Origin: Streptomyces sp. NBRC 110035
GTDB lineage: Bacteria; Actinomycetota; Actinomycetes; Streptomycetales; Streptomycetaceae
Reading direction: 5' to 3'
Assembly (NCBI RefSeq): GCF_000829695.1
Contig: NZ_BBNN01000047.1
Span: 32,979-96,978 of the forward strand
DNA: 64,000 nt
In this document: positions 34,126 to 42,932 of the stretch, in pieces
How the letters are laid out: every line of letters begins with the position of its first letter
Numbering within the stretch: position 1 is the first letter of the stretch
Position numbers and translations under genes: made by a program
Notes under the pieces: model-generated
What the model was told of the DNA's origin: nothing
The model's input: only the letters and a program-made list of their open reading frames with translations
Database searches by the model: none

Positions 34126-35055
34126 TCACCCCAGTCCTCGTGCGGAGTCCGGGGCCGTGCCGAGCCACTTGGCGGCGGCTTCGGAACGGCTGGTGCTGTG
34201 CAGCTTGGCGAAGATGCGGTTGATGTGGTTCTTGACCATCTTCTCGCTGATGAAACAAGTGGCGGCGATCTGCTGGTTGTTCATGCCGGATGCGATGTGG
34301 TCCATGATCTCCGCCTCCCTGCTGCTCAGTTGGAACCTCGGCCTGTCGGGAACGGCCGGACGCCGACCGCTTGTCCACCCTGACGACGACTGTCCCATAC
34401 CTGGTTGCAGTTGCGAAAGGTTTTGTGAAGAAACGGATGGGAGGATGGGCCACTGCACATCCAATGCGCCTGGCTTCCAGGCTTGTTGAGGGTCCATATG
34501 CTGCGTCTTCTTGTTGGAAATTCCGTATGCAGTCGCATCCGTCCGGGCTCCCAGGCCATCCGGCAGGGGCGGACCCGAGGGGGTCTTGCGGAGTTGGGCC
34601 AGCAGCGCTTCCGCCGCCGCGGGGGTGAAGTGGGGGCGGCCGTGGCTGACGTCCCTCACCGCCTCGACCAGTTCGTCCGCCGTGAACTCGCCGTGGACCA
34701 GGTAACCGCCCGCTCCCCTGCGCAGCGCCTCCTCGACGACCTCCGACTTTCCGCTGTACGTGAGCATCACCACCGGCGCGATCCCCACCAGGTACGGAAG
34801 TGCCGAGATGCCGTCCATGCGCGGCATCCGGACGTCGAGGAGGACGACGTCCGGATCGTGGTCGTGGGCCGCCTCGCAGGCCTCCCGGCCGTCTGCGGCC
34901 TCCGCCACCACCCTTATCCCTCCCCGGCCGGAGAGCAGGGCCGTCAGGCCGGCGCGGACCACCGGGTTGTCGTCGGCGACGAGGACCCGCAGGGCCGCAG
35001 TGGGCGGGGGTTCCTGGTTCGTCGTCATCCGTGGCGTTTGCTTCGTCTGGGTCAT
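34126..35055 (-). CDS. NarL/LuxR-type response regulator of the Tad locus
   Basis: 309 residues: a receiver domain (about 20-135; acidic DD near residue 28, phospho-acceptor Asp in VVLLDVRMP, Thr in MLTYSG, Lys in SGKSE), an unusually long linker of about 85 residues with Gln/Ser/Pro-rich lower-G+C sequence, and a C-terminal LuxR-type helix-turn-helix (SSREAEIMDHIASGMNNQQIAATCFISEKMVKNHINRIF in outline). Its start overlaps the kinase stop (ATGA). The likely target is the flp promoter just downstream or the whole Tad operon (inference). Confidence 0.92.
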   Translation of the reverse strand: MTQTKQTPRMTTNQEPPPTAALRVLVADDNPVVRAGLTALLSGRGGIRVVAEAADGREACEAAHDHDPDVVLLDVRMPRMDGISALPYLVGIAPVVMLTYSGKSEVVEEALRRGAGGYLVHGEFTADELVEAVRDVSHGRPHFTPAAAEALLAQLRKTPSGPPLPDGLGARTDATAYGISNKKTQHMDPQQAWKPGALDVQWPILPSVSSQNLSQLQPGMGQSSSGWTSGRRPAVPDRPRFQLSSREAEIMDHIASGMNNQQIAATCFISEKMVKNHINRIFAKLHSTSRSEAAAKWLGTAPDSARGLG

Positions 35056-36590
35056 CGGGCCGCCTCCGCTGTCGCGCGGGTGCTGGTGAGTGGTCGCGTG
35101 GGCACTGTCGGGAGTTCCAGACGGACCTCCGTGCCTCGGAGGTGGGCGCCTCGACCGATGCGGATGCGGGCGCCGATCACCACCGCGCGATCGACCATGC
35201 CGACCAGGCCGAAGTGACCCTCCCTGCGCAGTTGTTCGAGGGTCGTGCCGGGCGGGAGGCCTCGGCCGTCGTCGTGGACGGTGATGCGGAACAGGCCGCC
35301 GCGGACGCCCGCACTCACGGTGACTCGTGTCGGGTGCGCATGGCGGTGGGCGTTCTCCATGGCCTCCGAGACGATGGCGAGCAACTGGCGGGTCACCGTG
35401 AGCGGGACGGGTACGGGGTGGGGCGGTGCCCCGGCCTCGTCGTCATCGCCTGTCCGGCGGAAGGTCACCGGAAGGCCGGTGCGGGCGCTGAAGGCGCGTG
35501 TGTGGGCTGCCAGTTCGGTGAGGATCTCTTTGCCGCCGCCCTGCCACGCGCCCGCGCCTCCGGGCGTCCCTCCCCGCAGGTCCGCCAGGAGTGCGCGGGA
35601 CTCGGCGGCGGCGCGGCGGGCCGAACGGGCGACCGGTTCCGCCTGTTGCCGTACCCGCGCCGCGTTCACGTGCCCGGCGCTCGCCGAGTCGGCGAGGCCG
35701 TCGGCGGCCAGGGCGACGCCGTACAGGGTCTTCGCCACCGAGTCGTGCATCTCGCGGGCCAGGCGGGCGCGTTCCTCGCCGACCGCCTCCGTGGCGGCCA
35801 GGCGGGCCTGGACCGCCGTCAGGGCCCGGGTGGCCTTGCCGAAGCGGAGCATGAGGTTGCGGAGGCTGGAGCCGACCGCGCCCGTGATGACGCAGAGGCC
35901 CGGCAGGAACAGTGTCTCCGTGAGGCCCGCAGGCGGGTCCGCGTCCGCCAGGGCCACGTGGACCAGGAGCAGGATCAGGCCCTGGAGGGAGGCGAACACC
36001 GCCGCGCCCCGCCACCCGTAGACCAGACCTGCGAGGAGTGGGGTACAGACACCCGCGTACGCGAGGAGGCTGTCGGGGCCGGCGGAGATGAGGAGCAGGG
36101 CGCCGAAGAGGGTGTCCACGGCGAGGAGGCCGGGGTGGCACAGGAGGAGGGGGCCGAAGCGTTCCCAGTCCCGGACGAGGACGTAGGACGCCATGAAGGT
36201 GACCACGACCGCGATGCCGACCAGGCGCACGCCCCAGCCCGGTCCCGCGTTGAGGAGGGCGGCGGGGGCGGCCAGCGCGATCACCGCCAACCGGAAGCCG
36301 AACACCTGCCGGCACAGGGACTGGAGTGCGTTGATCTGGAGGTCGACGGCCGGGGACCCGAATGCCGGTGCGGGCTCCGGCATGGGCGGACGTGGAGGCG
36401 TGGGCGAAGGTGTGGGTGCGAGTGGAGGTGCGGGTGCGAGTGGAGGTGCGGGTGTGGACGGGGTGGTCCGGTCCGCCGGGGGCATGCCGGTCCCGGGCCG
36501 CCGGGCGCGGCGCCGGCGCAGCAAACCCCTGCGGCCCCTGCGTGCTGAGCGCGGCCTGCGCTCCCCGGTCGTCGCCATCCTGCTGTTCAC
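35052..36590 (-). CDS. HisKA_3-type sensor histidine kinase of the Tad locus
   Basis: 512 residues: a basic then Pro/Ala-repeat N-terminus (about 1-75), five or six membrane segments (about 95-260), a HisKA_3 phospho-acceptor helix with His in RLAREMHDSVAKTL, and an HATPase domain with ENAHRHA and DDGRGLPPG boxes. It is the NarL-system kinase type and partners the regulator encoded next. The Pro repeats (TPAPPLAPAPPLAPTP) come from a tandem DNA repeat near 36400-36460. A GTG start with GAGGGAC upstream is used; an ATG four codons in is an alternative. It sits 34 bases downstream of tadC. Confidence 0.9.
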   Translation of the reverse strand: MNSRMATTGERRPRSARRGRRGLLRRRRARRPGTGMPPADRTTPSTPAPPLAPAPPLAPTPSPTPPRPPMPEPAPAFGSPAVDLQINALQSLCRQVFGFRLAVIALAAPAALLNAGPGWGVRLVGIAVVVTFMASYVLVRDWERFGPLLLCHPGLLAVDTLFGALLLISAGPDSLLAYAGVCTPLLAGLVYGWRGAAVFASLQGLILLLVHVALADADPPAGLTETLFLPGLCVITGAVGSSLRNLMLRFGKATRALTAVQARLAATEAVGEERARLAREMHDSVAKTLYGVALAADGLADSASAGHVNAARVRQQAEPVARSARRAAAESRALLADLRGGTPGGAGAWQGGGKEILTELAAHTRAFSARTGLPVTFRRTGDDDEAGAPPHPVPVPLTVTRQLLAIVSEAMENAHRHAHPTRVTVSAGVRGGLFRITVHDDGRGLPPGTTLEQLRREGHFGLVGMVDRAVVIGARIRIGRGAHLRGTEVRLELPTVPTRPLTSTRATAEAAR

Positions 36591-36623
36591 CGTCCCTCGT
36601 CCTTTGTCCTCGCGCTCGTCCTG

Positions 36624-37520
36624 CTACTCGCCCGTGATCGAGCCGAAGTCGGTGCCGGAGCCCAGGATCAGGCCCGCGCCGAGGAGGATCATCGTGGCCG
36701 GGACCATGAACGTGGTGATCATCATGGTGGCCTTGGGGACCGCGCGGGCCGCCTTGCGGCGGGCGTTCTGCGCGTCCGTACGGCGCATGTCCTTCGCGAG
36801 GGCGACCAGCGTCTCCACGATGGGGGCGCCGAGTTCCTCGCCCTGCTGCAACGCCGTGACGAACATGGCGACCTGCTCGGAGTCGTTGCGTCGGCGCAGT
36901 TCGGCGAAGGCCTGGCGGCGGCTCATGCCGAGGTCCATCTGGCGCAGCGTGATGCGCAGCTCGTCCGCCCACGGGCCCTCGTACTTGGTGGCGACCCGGT
37001 CCAGGGCCTGCCGGAAGCCGAGGCCCGCGCTGACGACGACGGCGAGGACGTCCAGGAAGTCCGGCAGGGTCCGCTCGATCACGTCCCGGCGGATCCGGAT
37101 CGCCGACCAGATACCGACCTCCGTCCAGAACGCGCCGAAGGCGAGCAGCAGCAGGGCGACGAAGAACTGCCCCCGCATGAGGAAGACCAGGAAGCCGAAG
37201 CCGCCGAGGAAGCCGTAGACCGCGCGGCGGGCGGCGTAGCGGTCGATGGTGAGGCCGCCCGGGTTGCCCGCGAGGTCGATCCTGCGGCGGTACCGGGAGA
37301 CCCGCTGGGGGCCCATGAGGCGCAGGACGGCGGGGGCGTACCGCATGCCCATGCGGTCGACGAGCGAGTCCACCGCCCCGGTGCGGGTGGCGCCGACCTC
37401 CAGGGCGAGGACCAGGTCGGCGGGGAGTTTCGCGTCGGCGCGGTACATGCGTACGCCGGCGAAGACGCCCCCTACGGCGAGGGCCGTCACCAGCGCCAGC
37501 AGAAGTCCCATGTCGCTCAC
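36624..37520 (-). CDS. tadC: TadC, type II secretion F-like pilus platform protein
   Basis: 298 residues with a GspF-type cytoplasmic helical domain (LPDFLDVLAVVVSAGLGFRQALDR through GEELGAPIVETL) between membrane segments at the N-terminus (about 4-22), middle (about 100-135) and C-terminus (about 265-290). TadC with TadB forms the inner-membrane platform on which the ATPase acts. It lies 10 bases after tadB. A GTG start follows GAGGAGG; an ATG three codons later is possible. Confidence 0.93.
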   Translation of the reverse strand: MSDMGLLLALVTALAVGGVFAGVRMYRADAKLPADLVLALEVGATRTGAVDSLVDRMGMRYAPAVLRLMGPQRVSRYRRRIDLAGNPGGLTIDRYAARRAVYGFLGGFGFLVFLMRGQFFVALLLLAFGAFWTEVGIWSAIRIRRDVIERTLPDFLDVLAVVVSAGLGFRQALDRVATKYEGPWADELRITLRQMDLGMSRRQAFAELRRRNDSEQVAMFVTALQQGEELGAPIVETLVALAKDMRRTDAQNARRKAARAVPKATMMITTFMVPATMILLGAGLILGSGTDFGSITGE

Positions 37521-37530
37521 TCCTCCCTCC

Positions 37531-38475
37531 TCATACGTCGATGCGGGACAGTCGGCGGATCAGGACGAAGCCGACCGCGTACAGGCCGAAGGCGACGATC
37601 ACGGCGCCCTGGCCGACCGGGGAACCGGTCATGCGTTCCAGGGCGCCGTCCTTCACCCCGTTCATCAGGAACAACGAGCCGACCCCCAGAACGGGGACGG
37701 CGTACGACGTCATGCTCACCTGGGAGAGCTGGGTACGGACCTCGCGCCTGGTCTCCTTGCGTTCCTCCAGGGTGTCGGTGAGGTTCCGCAGGGCGCTGAC
37801 GACCTGGCCGCCCGCCCGGTTGGAGAGAACCAACGTGTTGACCAGGACGACGAGTTCGCGGGAGGGAAGGCGTTCGGCCAGCTCACCCAGCACGTCGTCC
37901 ATCGAGGCGCCGAGGGCCAACTGGTTGTCGACCTTGGCCAGTTCCTCGCCGGCCGGCGCCTCCAGCTCCTCCGCAGCCATGCCGATCGCCGTCCGCAGGG
38001 CGAGGCCGGCCTGGGTGGCGTTGGCCAGGATGCGGGCCAGTTCGGGGAGTTGGTTGATGAACTTCTCGATGCGTTTCTGGCGTTGCCAGTCGAGGAACTG
38101 GAACGCCAGCCAGATGCCCAGGATGCCGGCCAGCGGGCCGAAGAACGGGGCGAGGACGGCCTGGCCGGTGAGGAGGAGCCCCAGGGCGAGGGCGACCATG
38201 TAGGCGACGAACTCGCCCGGGGTGATGTCCAGGCCGGTCGCCACCAGGCGCAGTTCCAGCTTCCTGCCGAACGCGGTGCGGCGCAGCCTGCGGTCCAGGG
38301 TGGGGAAGTGGCGCCGGCGCCCGCCGACCGTGACCTGCCCGGTGTACGACAGCCGCTCCACCAGCTCCTGCCGCTGAGCCCTGCCCGCGGCGTACGTGTG
38401 CACGCCGGCGACCGCGAGGACGCAGGTCAGCAGTGCGATGCCGGTGGTCAGCGTGATCAGGTCCTGCAGATCCAT
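37531..38475 (-). CDS. tadB: TadB, type II secretion F-like pilus platform protein
   Basis: 314 residues: an N-terminal membrane helix (about 7-28), a pair at about 90-130, the GspF domain (INQLPELARILANATQAGLALRTAI through GGQVVSALRNL) and C-terminal helices at about 255-305. It partners TadC and TadA. Ten bases separate it from tadA upstream and ten from tadC downstream, showing one transcription unit. Confidence 0.93.
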   Translation of the reverse strand: MDLQDLITLTTGIALLTCVLAVAGVHTYAAGRAQRQELVERLSYTGQVTVGGRRRHFPTLDRRLRRTAFGRKLELRLVATGLDITPGEFVAYMVALALGLLLTGQAVLAPFFGPLAGILGIWLAFQFLDWQRQKRIEKFINQLPELARILANATQAGLALRTAIGMAAEELEAPAGEELAKVDNQLALGASMDDVLGELAERLPSRELVVLVNTLVLSNRAGGQVVSALRNLTDTLEERKETRREVRTQLSQVSMTSYAVPVLGVGSLFLMNGVKDGALERMTGSPVGQGAVIVAFGLYAVGFVLIRRLSRIDV

Positions 38476-38485
38476 GGCGGCGGTC

Positions 38486-39823
38486 CTACCTGGCTTCTCG
38501 GGTGGTGAGCTGGTCGGGGGAACGGGCGATGCCGAAGGCCTGCGGTAGGGGCTGGCTCGCCATGTAGAGGCGTTCGGCGGTGCGGCGCGGGAGCGGGTGG
38601 TGCTCGTACGAGCCGTGGATGCGGCCGTCGCCTGCCATCGGCTGCGCGTTGAACCGGGCGACCGTGGTCAGCCGGTACGGTTCGCCGCCGTGGCTCTCCA
38701 GCAGGGCGATCTCGGTGATGCGGCGGGCGCCGTCGGCGAAGCGGGTGAGCTGGACGACGACGTCGACTGCGCTGTTGATCTGGTCGTGCAGCGCGACGAA
38801 GGGGATCTCCACCTCCGACATGGAGGCGAGGGTCTGCAGGCGCATCAGGGCGTCCTCCGCGCTGTTGGCGTGGACGGTGGCGAGCGAGCCGTCGTGGCCC
38901 GTGGACATCGCCTGGAGCATGTCCAGGGACTCGCCGCCGCGGACCTCCCCGACGACGATCCGGTCGGGGCGCATGCGCAGCGAGTTGCGCACCAGGTCGC
39001 GGATGGTGATGCGGCCCTTGCCCTCGACGTTCGGCGGGCGCGCCTCCAGGCGGATCACGTGCGGTTGCTGGAGCTGGAGTTCGGCGGAGTCCTCGATGGT
39101 GATGATGCGCTCGCCCTCGGGGATCAGGCCGGAGAGGGCGTTGAGGAGGGTCGTCTTCCCGGTGCCGGTGGCGCCCGACACGATCACGTTGAAGCGTGCC
39201 TGCACCAGGCCCGCCAGCAGGTACAGCATGTGCTCGTCGAGCGAGCCGAGGCCGATCAGCTCGTGCAGGGTGAAGGAGCGCGGGAAGCGGCGGATGGTGA
39301 GGGTGGCGCCGGTCAGGGACAGCGGCGGGATGATGACGTTGACGCGCTCGCCGGACGGCAGGCGTGCGTCCACCATCGGGTTCGACTCGTCGACCCGGCG
39401 GTTGACCGTCGAGACGATGCGTTCGATGGTCTGCATCAGCTGGTCGTGGGAGGCGAAGCGCATCGGCAGCTGCTCGACGCGTCCGCCGCGCTCGACGAAG
39501 ATCGCGTCGGGGCCGTTGACCATGATCTCCGTGATGGAGGCGTCCTCCAGGAGCGGTTCCAGGATGCCGAGGCCGAGTGCCTCGTCGACGACCCTGCGGA
39601 TCAGCTGCGAGCGCTCCACGGTCGACAGGACCGGGCCCTCACGGCTGATGATGTGCCCGAGCACCCGCTCCAGTCTCGCCCGGCGCTCGGCGGCGGCCAG
39701 CGAACTCATCTCCGCGAGGTCGATCTCCTCGAGGAGCTTGGCGCGGTAGGAGGCGACCAGATGGCCGTCCTCGCCCCGGCTGCCCTTCTCCTCGGGGGAG
39801 TTGATACGTGACCGCAGACTCAT
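38486..39823 (-). CDS. tadA: TadA/CpaF secretion ATPase
   Basis: 445 residues of the CpaF-type hexameric ATPase that powers Flp pilus assembly. Walker A is SGATGTGKT, followed by IITIEDSAEL (Asp box), DRIVVGEVRGGE (Walker B and arginine region) and a MSTGHDGSLATVHANS His box. The N-terminal helical domain of about 100 residues and the ARLPSGERVNVIIPP segment are typical. Start ATG with GAGGAG upstream. A 118-base gap before it separates it from the TadE-like gene. Confidence 0.96.
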   Translation of the reverse strand: MSLRSRINSPEEKGSRGEDGHLVASYRAKLLEEIDLAEMSSLAAAERRARLERVLGHIISREGPVLSTVERSQLIRRVVDEALGLGILEPLLEDASITEIMVNGPDAIFVERGGRVEQLPMRFASHDQLMQTIERIVSTVNRRVDESNPMVDARLPSGERVNVIIPPLSLTGATLTIRRFPRSFTLHELIGLGSLDEHMLYLLAGLVQARFNVIVSGATGTGKTTLLNALSGLIPEGERIITIEDSAELQLQQPHVIRLEARPPNVEGKGRITIRDLVRNSLRMRPDRIVVGEVRGGESLDMLQAMSTGHDGSLATVHANSAEDALMRLQTLASMSEVEIPFVALHDQINSAVDVVVQLTRFADGARRITEIALLESHGGEPYRLTTVARFNAQPMAGDGRIHGSYEHHPLPRRTAERLYMASQPLPQAFGIARSPDQLTTREAR

Positions 39824-39941
39824 GAGTCCGGCGCTCCTCGTTCCTGGTTCGTGGTGAATACCTGGGGGCTGGTCGATGGTCGGCTGGTCGGGCGGGTGTG
39901 CGAGTGGTCGGTCAGGTCAGGTCCTGTTCGGTTCGATCCGG

Positions 39942-40364
39942 TCAGTGGTCGACGGGCATCGTGGCGGTCTTCGTGGCCTGGCCGAAGTCCCAGCCCGGCA
40001 CGATCGACGGGATGCCGATCGTGGCGGTGACGGTGACCTCGTCGCCGCCCCCGGACGCCCCGCAGTCGGTGCGCCCGGCCAGCCAGCCACTCACCGCCAC
40101 CGCGCAGGCCGGGCCGGCCGCCCCGTCGAGCGAGGCGCTGCGGGCCCCCGCGCGGGCGGCGGTACCGGCCTGCTGGGCGGTGTACGCGATCAGGCCCAGC
40201 TGGACGGCGGCCATGGCGACGATGATCAGGACCGGCAGGAAGCCCAGGTACTCGATCGCCACCTGCCCGCGGTCCCCCGGCCTCCCGGACCCGCCCCGCC
40301 GCCGTCTGTGCCTGCGCCCGTGCCCGTGCTCGTACCTGTACCTGTGCCCGTGCCCGTACGACAT
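39942..40364 (-). CDS. TadE-like minor pilin with His/Gly/Arg-repeat leader
   Basis: 140 residues. The leader is a low-complexity run of H-G, R-Y and R dipeptides (about 1-32) ending RGQVAIEYLGFLPVLIIVAM, a type IVb cleavage site plus assembly helix. The remainder is an extracellular domain with a Cys pair (ACAV and TDCG). The repeat leader is cytoplasmic before processing. It starts directly after the stop of the preceding TadE-like gene. A second protein of the same kind precedes it. Confidence 0.88.
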   Translation of the reverse strand: MSYGHGHRYRYEHGHGRRHRRRRGGSGRPGDRGQVAIEYLGFLPVLIIVAMAAVQLGLIAYTAQQAGTAARAGARSASLDGAAGPACAVAVSGWLAGRTDCGASGGGDEVTVTATIGIPSIVPGWDFGQATKTATMPVDH

Positions 40365-40826
40365 CTAGTCCCCCACCTCCTCCTCCACCGCGCCCGCGTG
40401 GCCGTTCACCTCGAAGGGGAAGGTGGCTGTGCCCGGGAAGAGGACGGGGACGCCCAGTGTCACGTCTGCGGTGACGTAACCGCCCCCGGTCGCGCACGTC
40501 ACCGTCGCCGCCCCCTCCCAGGCACCGGGCAGTTTGTCCAGCCCCGCCGCCTCGCAGGCGCCCTGGCGCGCGCCGGGGTCAGCGGCGGTGGCCGCCCGTA
40601 CCGCCTCGTCCGCAGCATTCCCCGCGAGGGTGAACGTGTATCCCAGCAGCACGAGTTGCCACAGCACCACGAGTGTCACGAGGATCGTCGGGATCATGCC
40701 GAGGAACTCGATGGTGACCTGGCCCCGGTCACGGTCCTGGTTGCCGGCACGCTCACCGTCATGGTCATGGTCGCCGTCACGGTCACGGTCACAGCCCAGG
40801 CAGAAGCACGGCTCCTCCCCCTTCAT
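40365..40826 (-). CDS. TadE-like minor pilin with Asp/Arg/His-repeat leader
   Basis: 153 residues. The leader has CFCLGC at residues 7-12 and then D-R, D-G, D-H dipeptide repeats (about 13-33) up to RGQVTIEFLGMIPTILVTLV, the type IVb cleavage and helix region. The exported part contains two Cys pairs. It is a paralogue of the next gene but with an acidic instead of a basic leader, so the two may pair or be sorted differently (inference). The start ATG is only a few bases from the CpaE-like gene's stop. Confidence 0.88.
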   Translation of the reverse strand: MKGEEPCFCLGCDRDRDGDHDHDGERAGNQDRDRGQVTIEFLGMIPTILVTLVVLWQLVLLGYTFTLAGNAADEAVRAATAADPGARQGACEAAGLDKLPGAWEGAATVTCATGGGYVTADVTLGVPVLFPGTATFPFEVNGHAGAVEEEVGD

Positions 40827-40831
40827 CACCC

Positions 40832-42115
40832 TCACCCCCCTCCGTCCTTGCGCCGCCGGAGGCTCACCGCTCCCCGGTCTCCGCGCTGCCGGTCGCCGCG
40901 CAGCCGGTCTCCCCGCAGCCGGCCGGGCTTCTGGGCGCCCTCCGGGGCCTTGGCCAGTCCCAGCTCTCCGGCCAGGGTCCACAACGCCTGCTTCACCGCG
41001 CTCCTGTTCTCCAGTTCGTGGACCCGGCCCGCGTCCACGACGGACTGGAGTTCCTTGAAGTTGGCGGGGATCACGGTGGCCGCGACCGCGGTGCCGGTGA
41101 TCTTCCGGATGAGGGGCGGCTGGATCTCCGTACCCCGGGTGTGGCGGTTGACGACGACCGTGGTCTCCTCCGCCTTGCGGATCTGGAGCCGGTCCCACAT
41201 CCGTACCGTCCGTTTGGCGCCCCGGACGGAGACGACGTCCGGGGTGGTGACCAGGAGCGCGGTGTCGGCGGTCTCTACGGCGGCCGCGCCGGCCCCGACG
41301 AGCTGGGCGCCGGTGTCGACGACCACGACCTCGTACCGGGAGCGCAGGGCGCCGACGATGTGGCGGGCGGCGCGGTCGGTGACGTCCTCGCCTCGTTCGC
41401 CCTCGCCGGGGGCGAGGAGCAGGGTGAGGCCGGTGTCGTGGCGGAAGACGGCGTCGGCCAGGACGCGCGGCGAGATGTCGGTGATCGTCGCGAGGTCCAC
41501 GACGGACCGCCGGAACTGGACGTCCAGGAAGGAGGCGACGTCCCCGCTCTGGAGGTCCAGGTCGACCAGGGCGGTGCTGCGGCCGGACGCCTGGGCGGCG
41601 AGGGCGAGCTGGATGGCGGTCAGGGTCACGCCCACGCCGCCCTTGGCTCCGCTGACGGTGACGACCGTGCCGCCGACGCCGGTGAACACGTCGCTGCCGG
41701 CGCCGAGATGGCGGCGTACACCGGAGGACCACTGGGCGACGGCCTGGACGCGGGTGGCGAGTTCCTCGTAGCTGAGCGGCAGGGCGACCAGGCCGCGGGC
41801 GCCGTAGTCCATCGCGGCCTGGAAGAGGCCGGGACTGGCGTCGGAGGTGACGAGGATGACGCCGACGGCGGGGAAGCGCAGGGCCACTTCGCGGATCAGT
41901 TCCAGCGCGGGGACCGGGCCGATCCGCTCGTGCACGACCACGACCTCCGGCAGCTCGTCGATCGACTCGGCGGCCAGGCGCGCGAGGGTGTCGACGAGCT
42001 GGGTGGAGTCGGTCACCGGGACCACCGGTTCGGCGTCCGGGAGCTGGCTGAGCAGCGTGGTGACGGACCGGACGGCGTCCGCGTCACCGACTGCCGGGAG
42101 GATCCTCGTGGGCAT
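40832..42115 (-). CDS. CpaE/TadZ-like ParA-family pilus localisation ATPase
   Basis: 427 residues: an N-terminal atypical receiver domain (about 1-130; DELPEVVVVHERIG, PAVGVILVTSD) and a MinD/ParA ATPase (about 150-390) with deviant Walker A SGAKGGVGVT and the switch VDLDLQSGDV. CpaE/TadZ proteins place the pilus machinery in the cell. The C-terminal tail carries repeated RLRGDR/RQRGDR units encoded by a 15-18 base tandem repeat. Nine bases separate it from the CpaB-like gene. Confidence 0.92.
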   Translation of the reverse strand: MPTRILPAVGDADAVRSVTTLLSQLPDAEPVVPVTDSTQLVDTLARLAAESIDELPEVVVVHERIGPVPALELIREVALRFPAVGVILVTSDASPGLFQAAMDYGARGLVALPLSYEELATRVQAVAQWSSGVRRHLGAGSDVFTGVGGTVVTVSGAKGGVGVTLTAIQLALAAQASGRSTALVDLDLQSGDVASFLDVQFRRSVVDLATITDISPRVLADAVFRHDTGLTLLLAPGEGERGEDVTDRAARHIVGALRSRYEVVVVDTGAQLVGAGAAAVETADTALLVTTPDVVSVRGAKRTVRMWDRLQIRKAEETTVVVNRHTRGTEIQPPLIRKITGTAVAATVIPANFKELQSVVDAGRVHELENRSAVKQALWTLAGELGLAKAPEGAQKPGRLRGDRLRGDRQRGDRGAVSLRRRKDGGG

Positions 42116-42124
42116 GCGGGCCTC

Positions 42125-42832
42125 TCACTTGTCCTTCGCGAGTTCGTACGTACGGTCCTGCTCGGGCACCGTGGTGTCGCCGCCGGGGGCGACGAGCGCG
42201 AGCCTGACCCGCTGGGCGAAGGACTCGGCGTAGGTGATGCGCTGGGCGTCGATGGTGGACAGCGCGAAGGTGATGGGGACGGCGTCCGTGGGCTGCCGTC
42301 CGCGGTCGTTCCCGTCGGGTTCGAGGGCGGTGATCCGGCCGACGTCGAGGACCTTGGCGTTGGTCACGATGATCTTCGACTGGGCCGGGGCGCCCTCGCG
42401 TTCCCCTTCGAAGGTGGCGTAGACGTTGACCGACGATCCCGGCGTGATCTTTCCGGCGACGCCGGTGGCCGCGTCGATCATGATGGCGACCTCCTGCTGC
42501 CCCGGCTGCAGGGCGGGCTGGTTCACGATCATGTCGCTCTGCAGCAGGGAGCCCTCGCGCAGCGTGGTGACGGCGGTCTTGCCCCGGATGTCGCCGAGGT
42601 CGGTGACCGCGTTCTCCGACAGCCAGCGCTCGGGCATCTCGATCTTCTCGAACTGGTCCGTTCTGAGCGGTGTGTAGGGCGCCACATCGGATTTCAGCCG
42701 GTACGCGCCGACCTCGGGACCGACCTTGGACTCCACGTCGTTGATGACGGAGAGCACGCCGGCGAACGCGGCGAGGGCGCACAGGATCGACAGGAGCAGG
42801 AGTATCACGCCGCGGCGCTGACGGGAGTTCAT
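42125..42832 (-). CDS. CpaB/RcpC-like SAF-domain pilus protein
   Basis: 235 residues: one N-terminal membrane helix (about 9-30), an SAF domain (about 45-110; VAPYTPLRTDQFEKIEMPERWL) and an RcpC/CpaB domain (about 110-235; IDAATGVAGKITPGSSVNVYATF). These envelope proteins form a periplasmic or extracytoplasmic part of Tad systems. The start ATG has GAGG eleven bases upstream. It lies 100 bases after the zinc-ribbon gene. Confidence 0.92.
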   Translation of the reverse strand: MNSRQRRGVILLLLSILCALAAFAGVLSVINDVESKVGPEVGAYRLKSDVAPYTPLRTDQFEKIEMPERWLSENAVTDLGDIRGKTAVTTLREGSLLQSDMIVNQPALQPGQQEVAIMIDAATGVAGKITPGSSVNVYATFEGEREGAPAQSKIIVTNAKVLDVGRITALEPDGNDRGRQPTDAVPITFALSTIDAQRITYAESFAQRVRLALVAPGGDTTVPEQDRTYELAKDK

Positions 42833-42932
42833 AGACCGTGCAACCTCATTGGGGGATATGGGCCGAGCGGGACGGTGGGAGACCGCGTTTCGTGTGCGGG
42901 CGGGACGGTGCGGTGCGGGACGGTGTGCCGGG

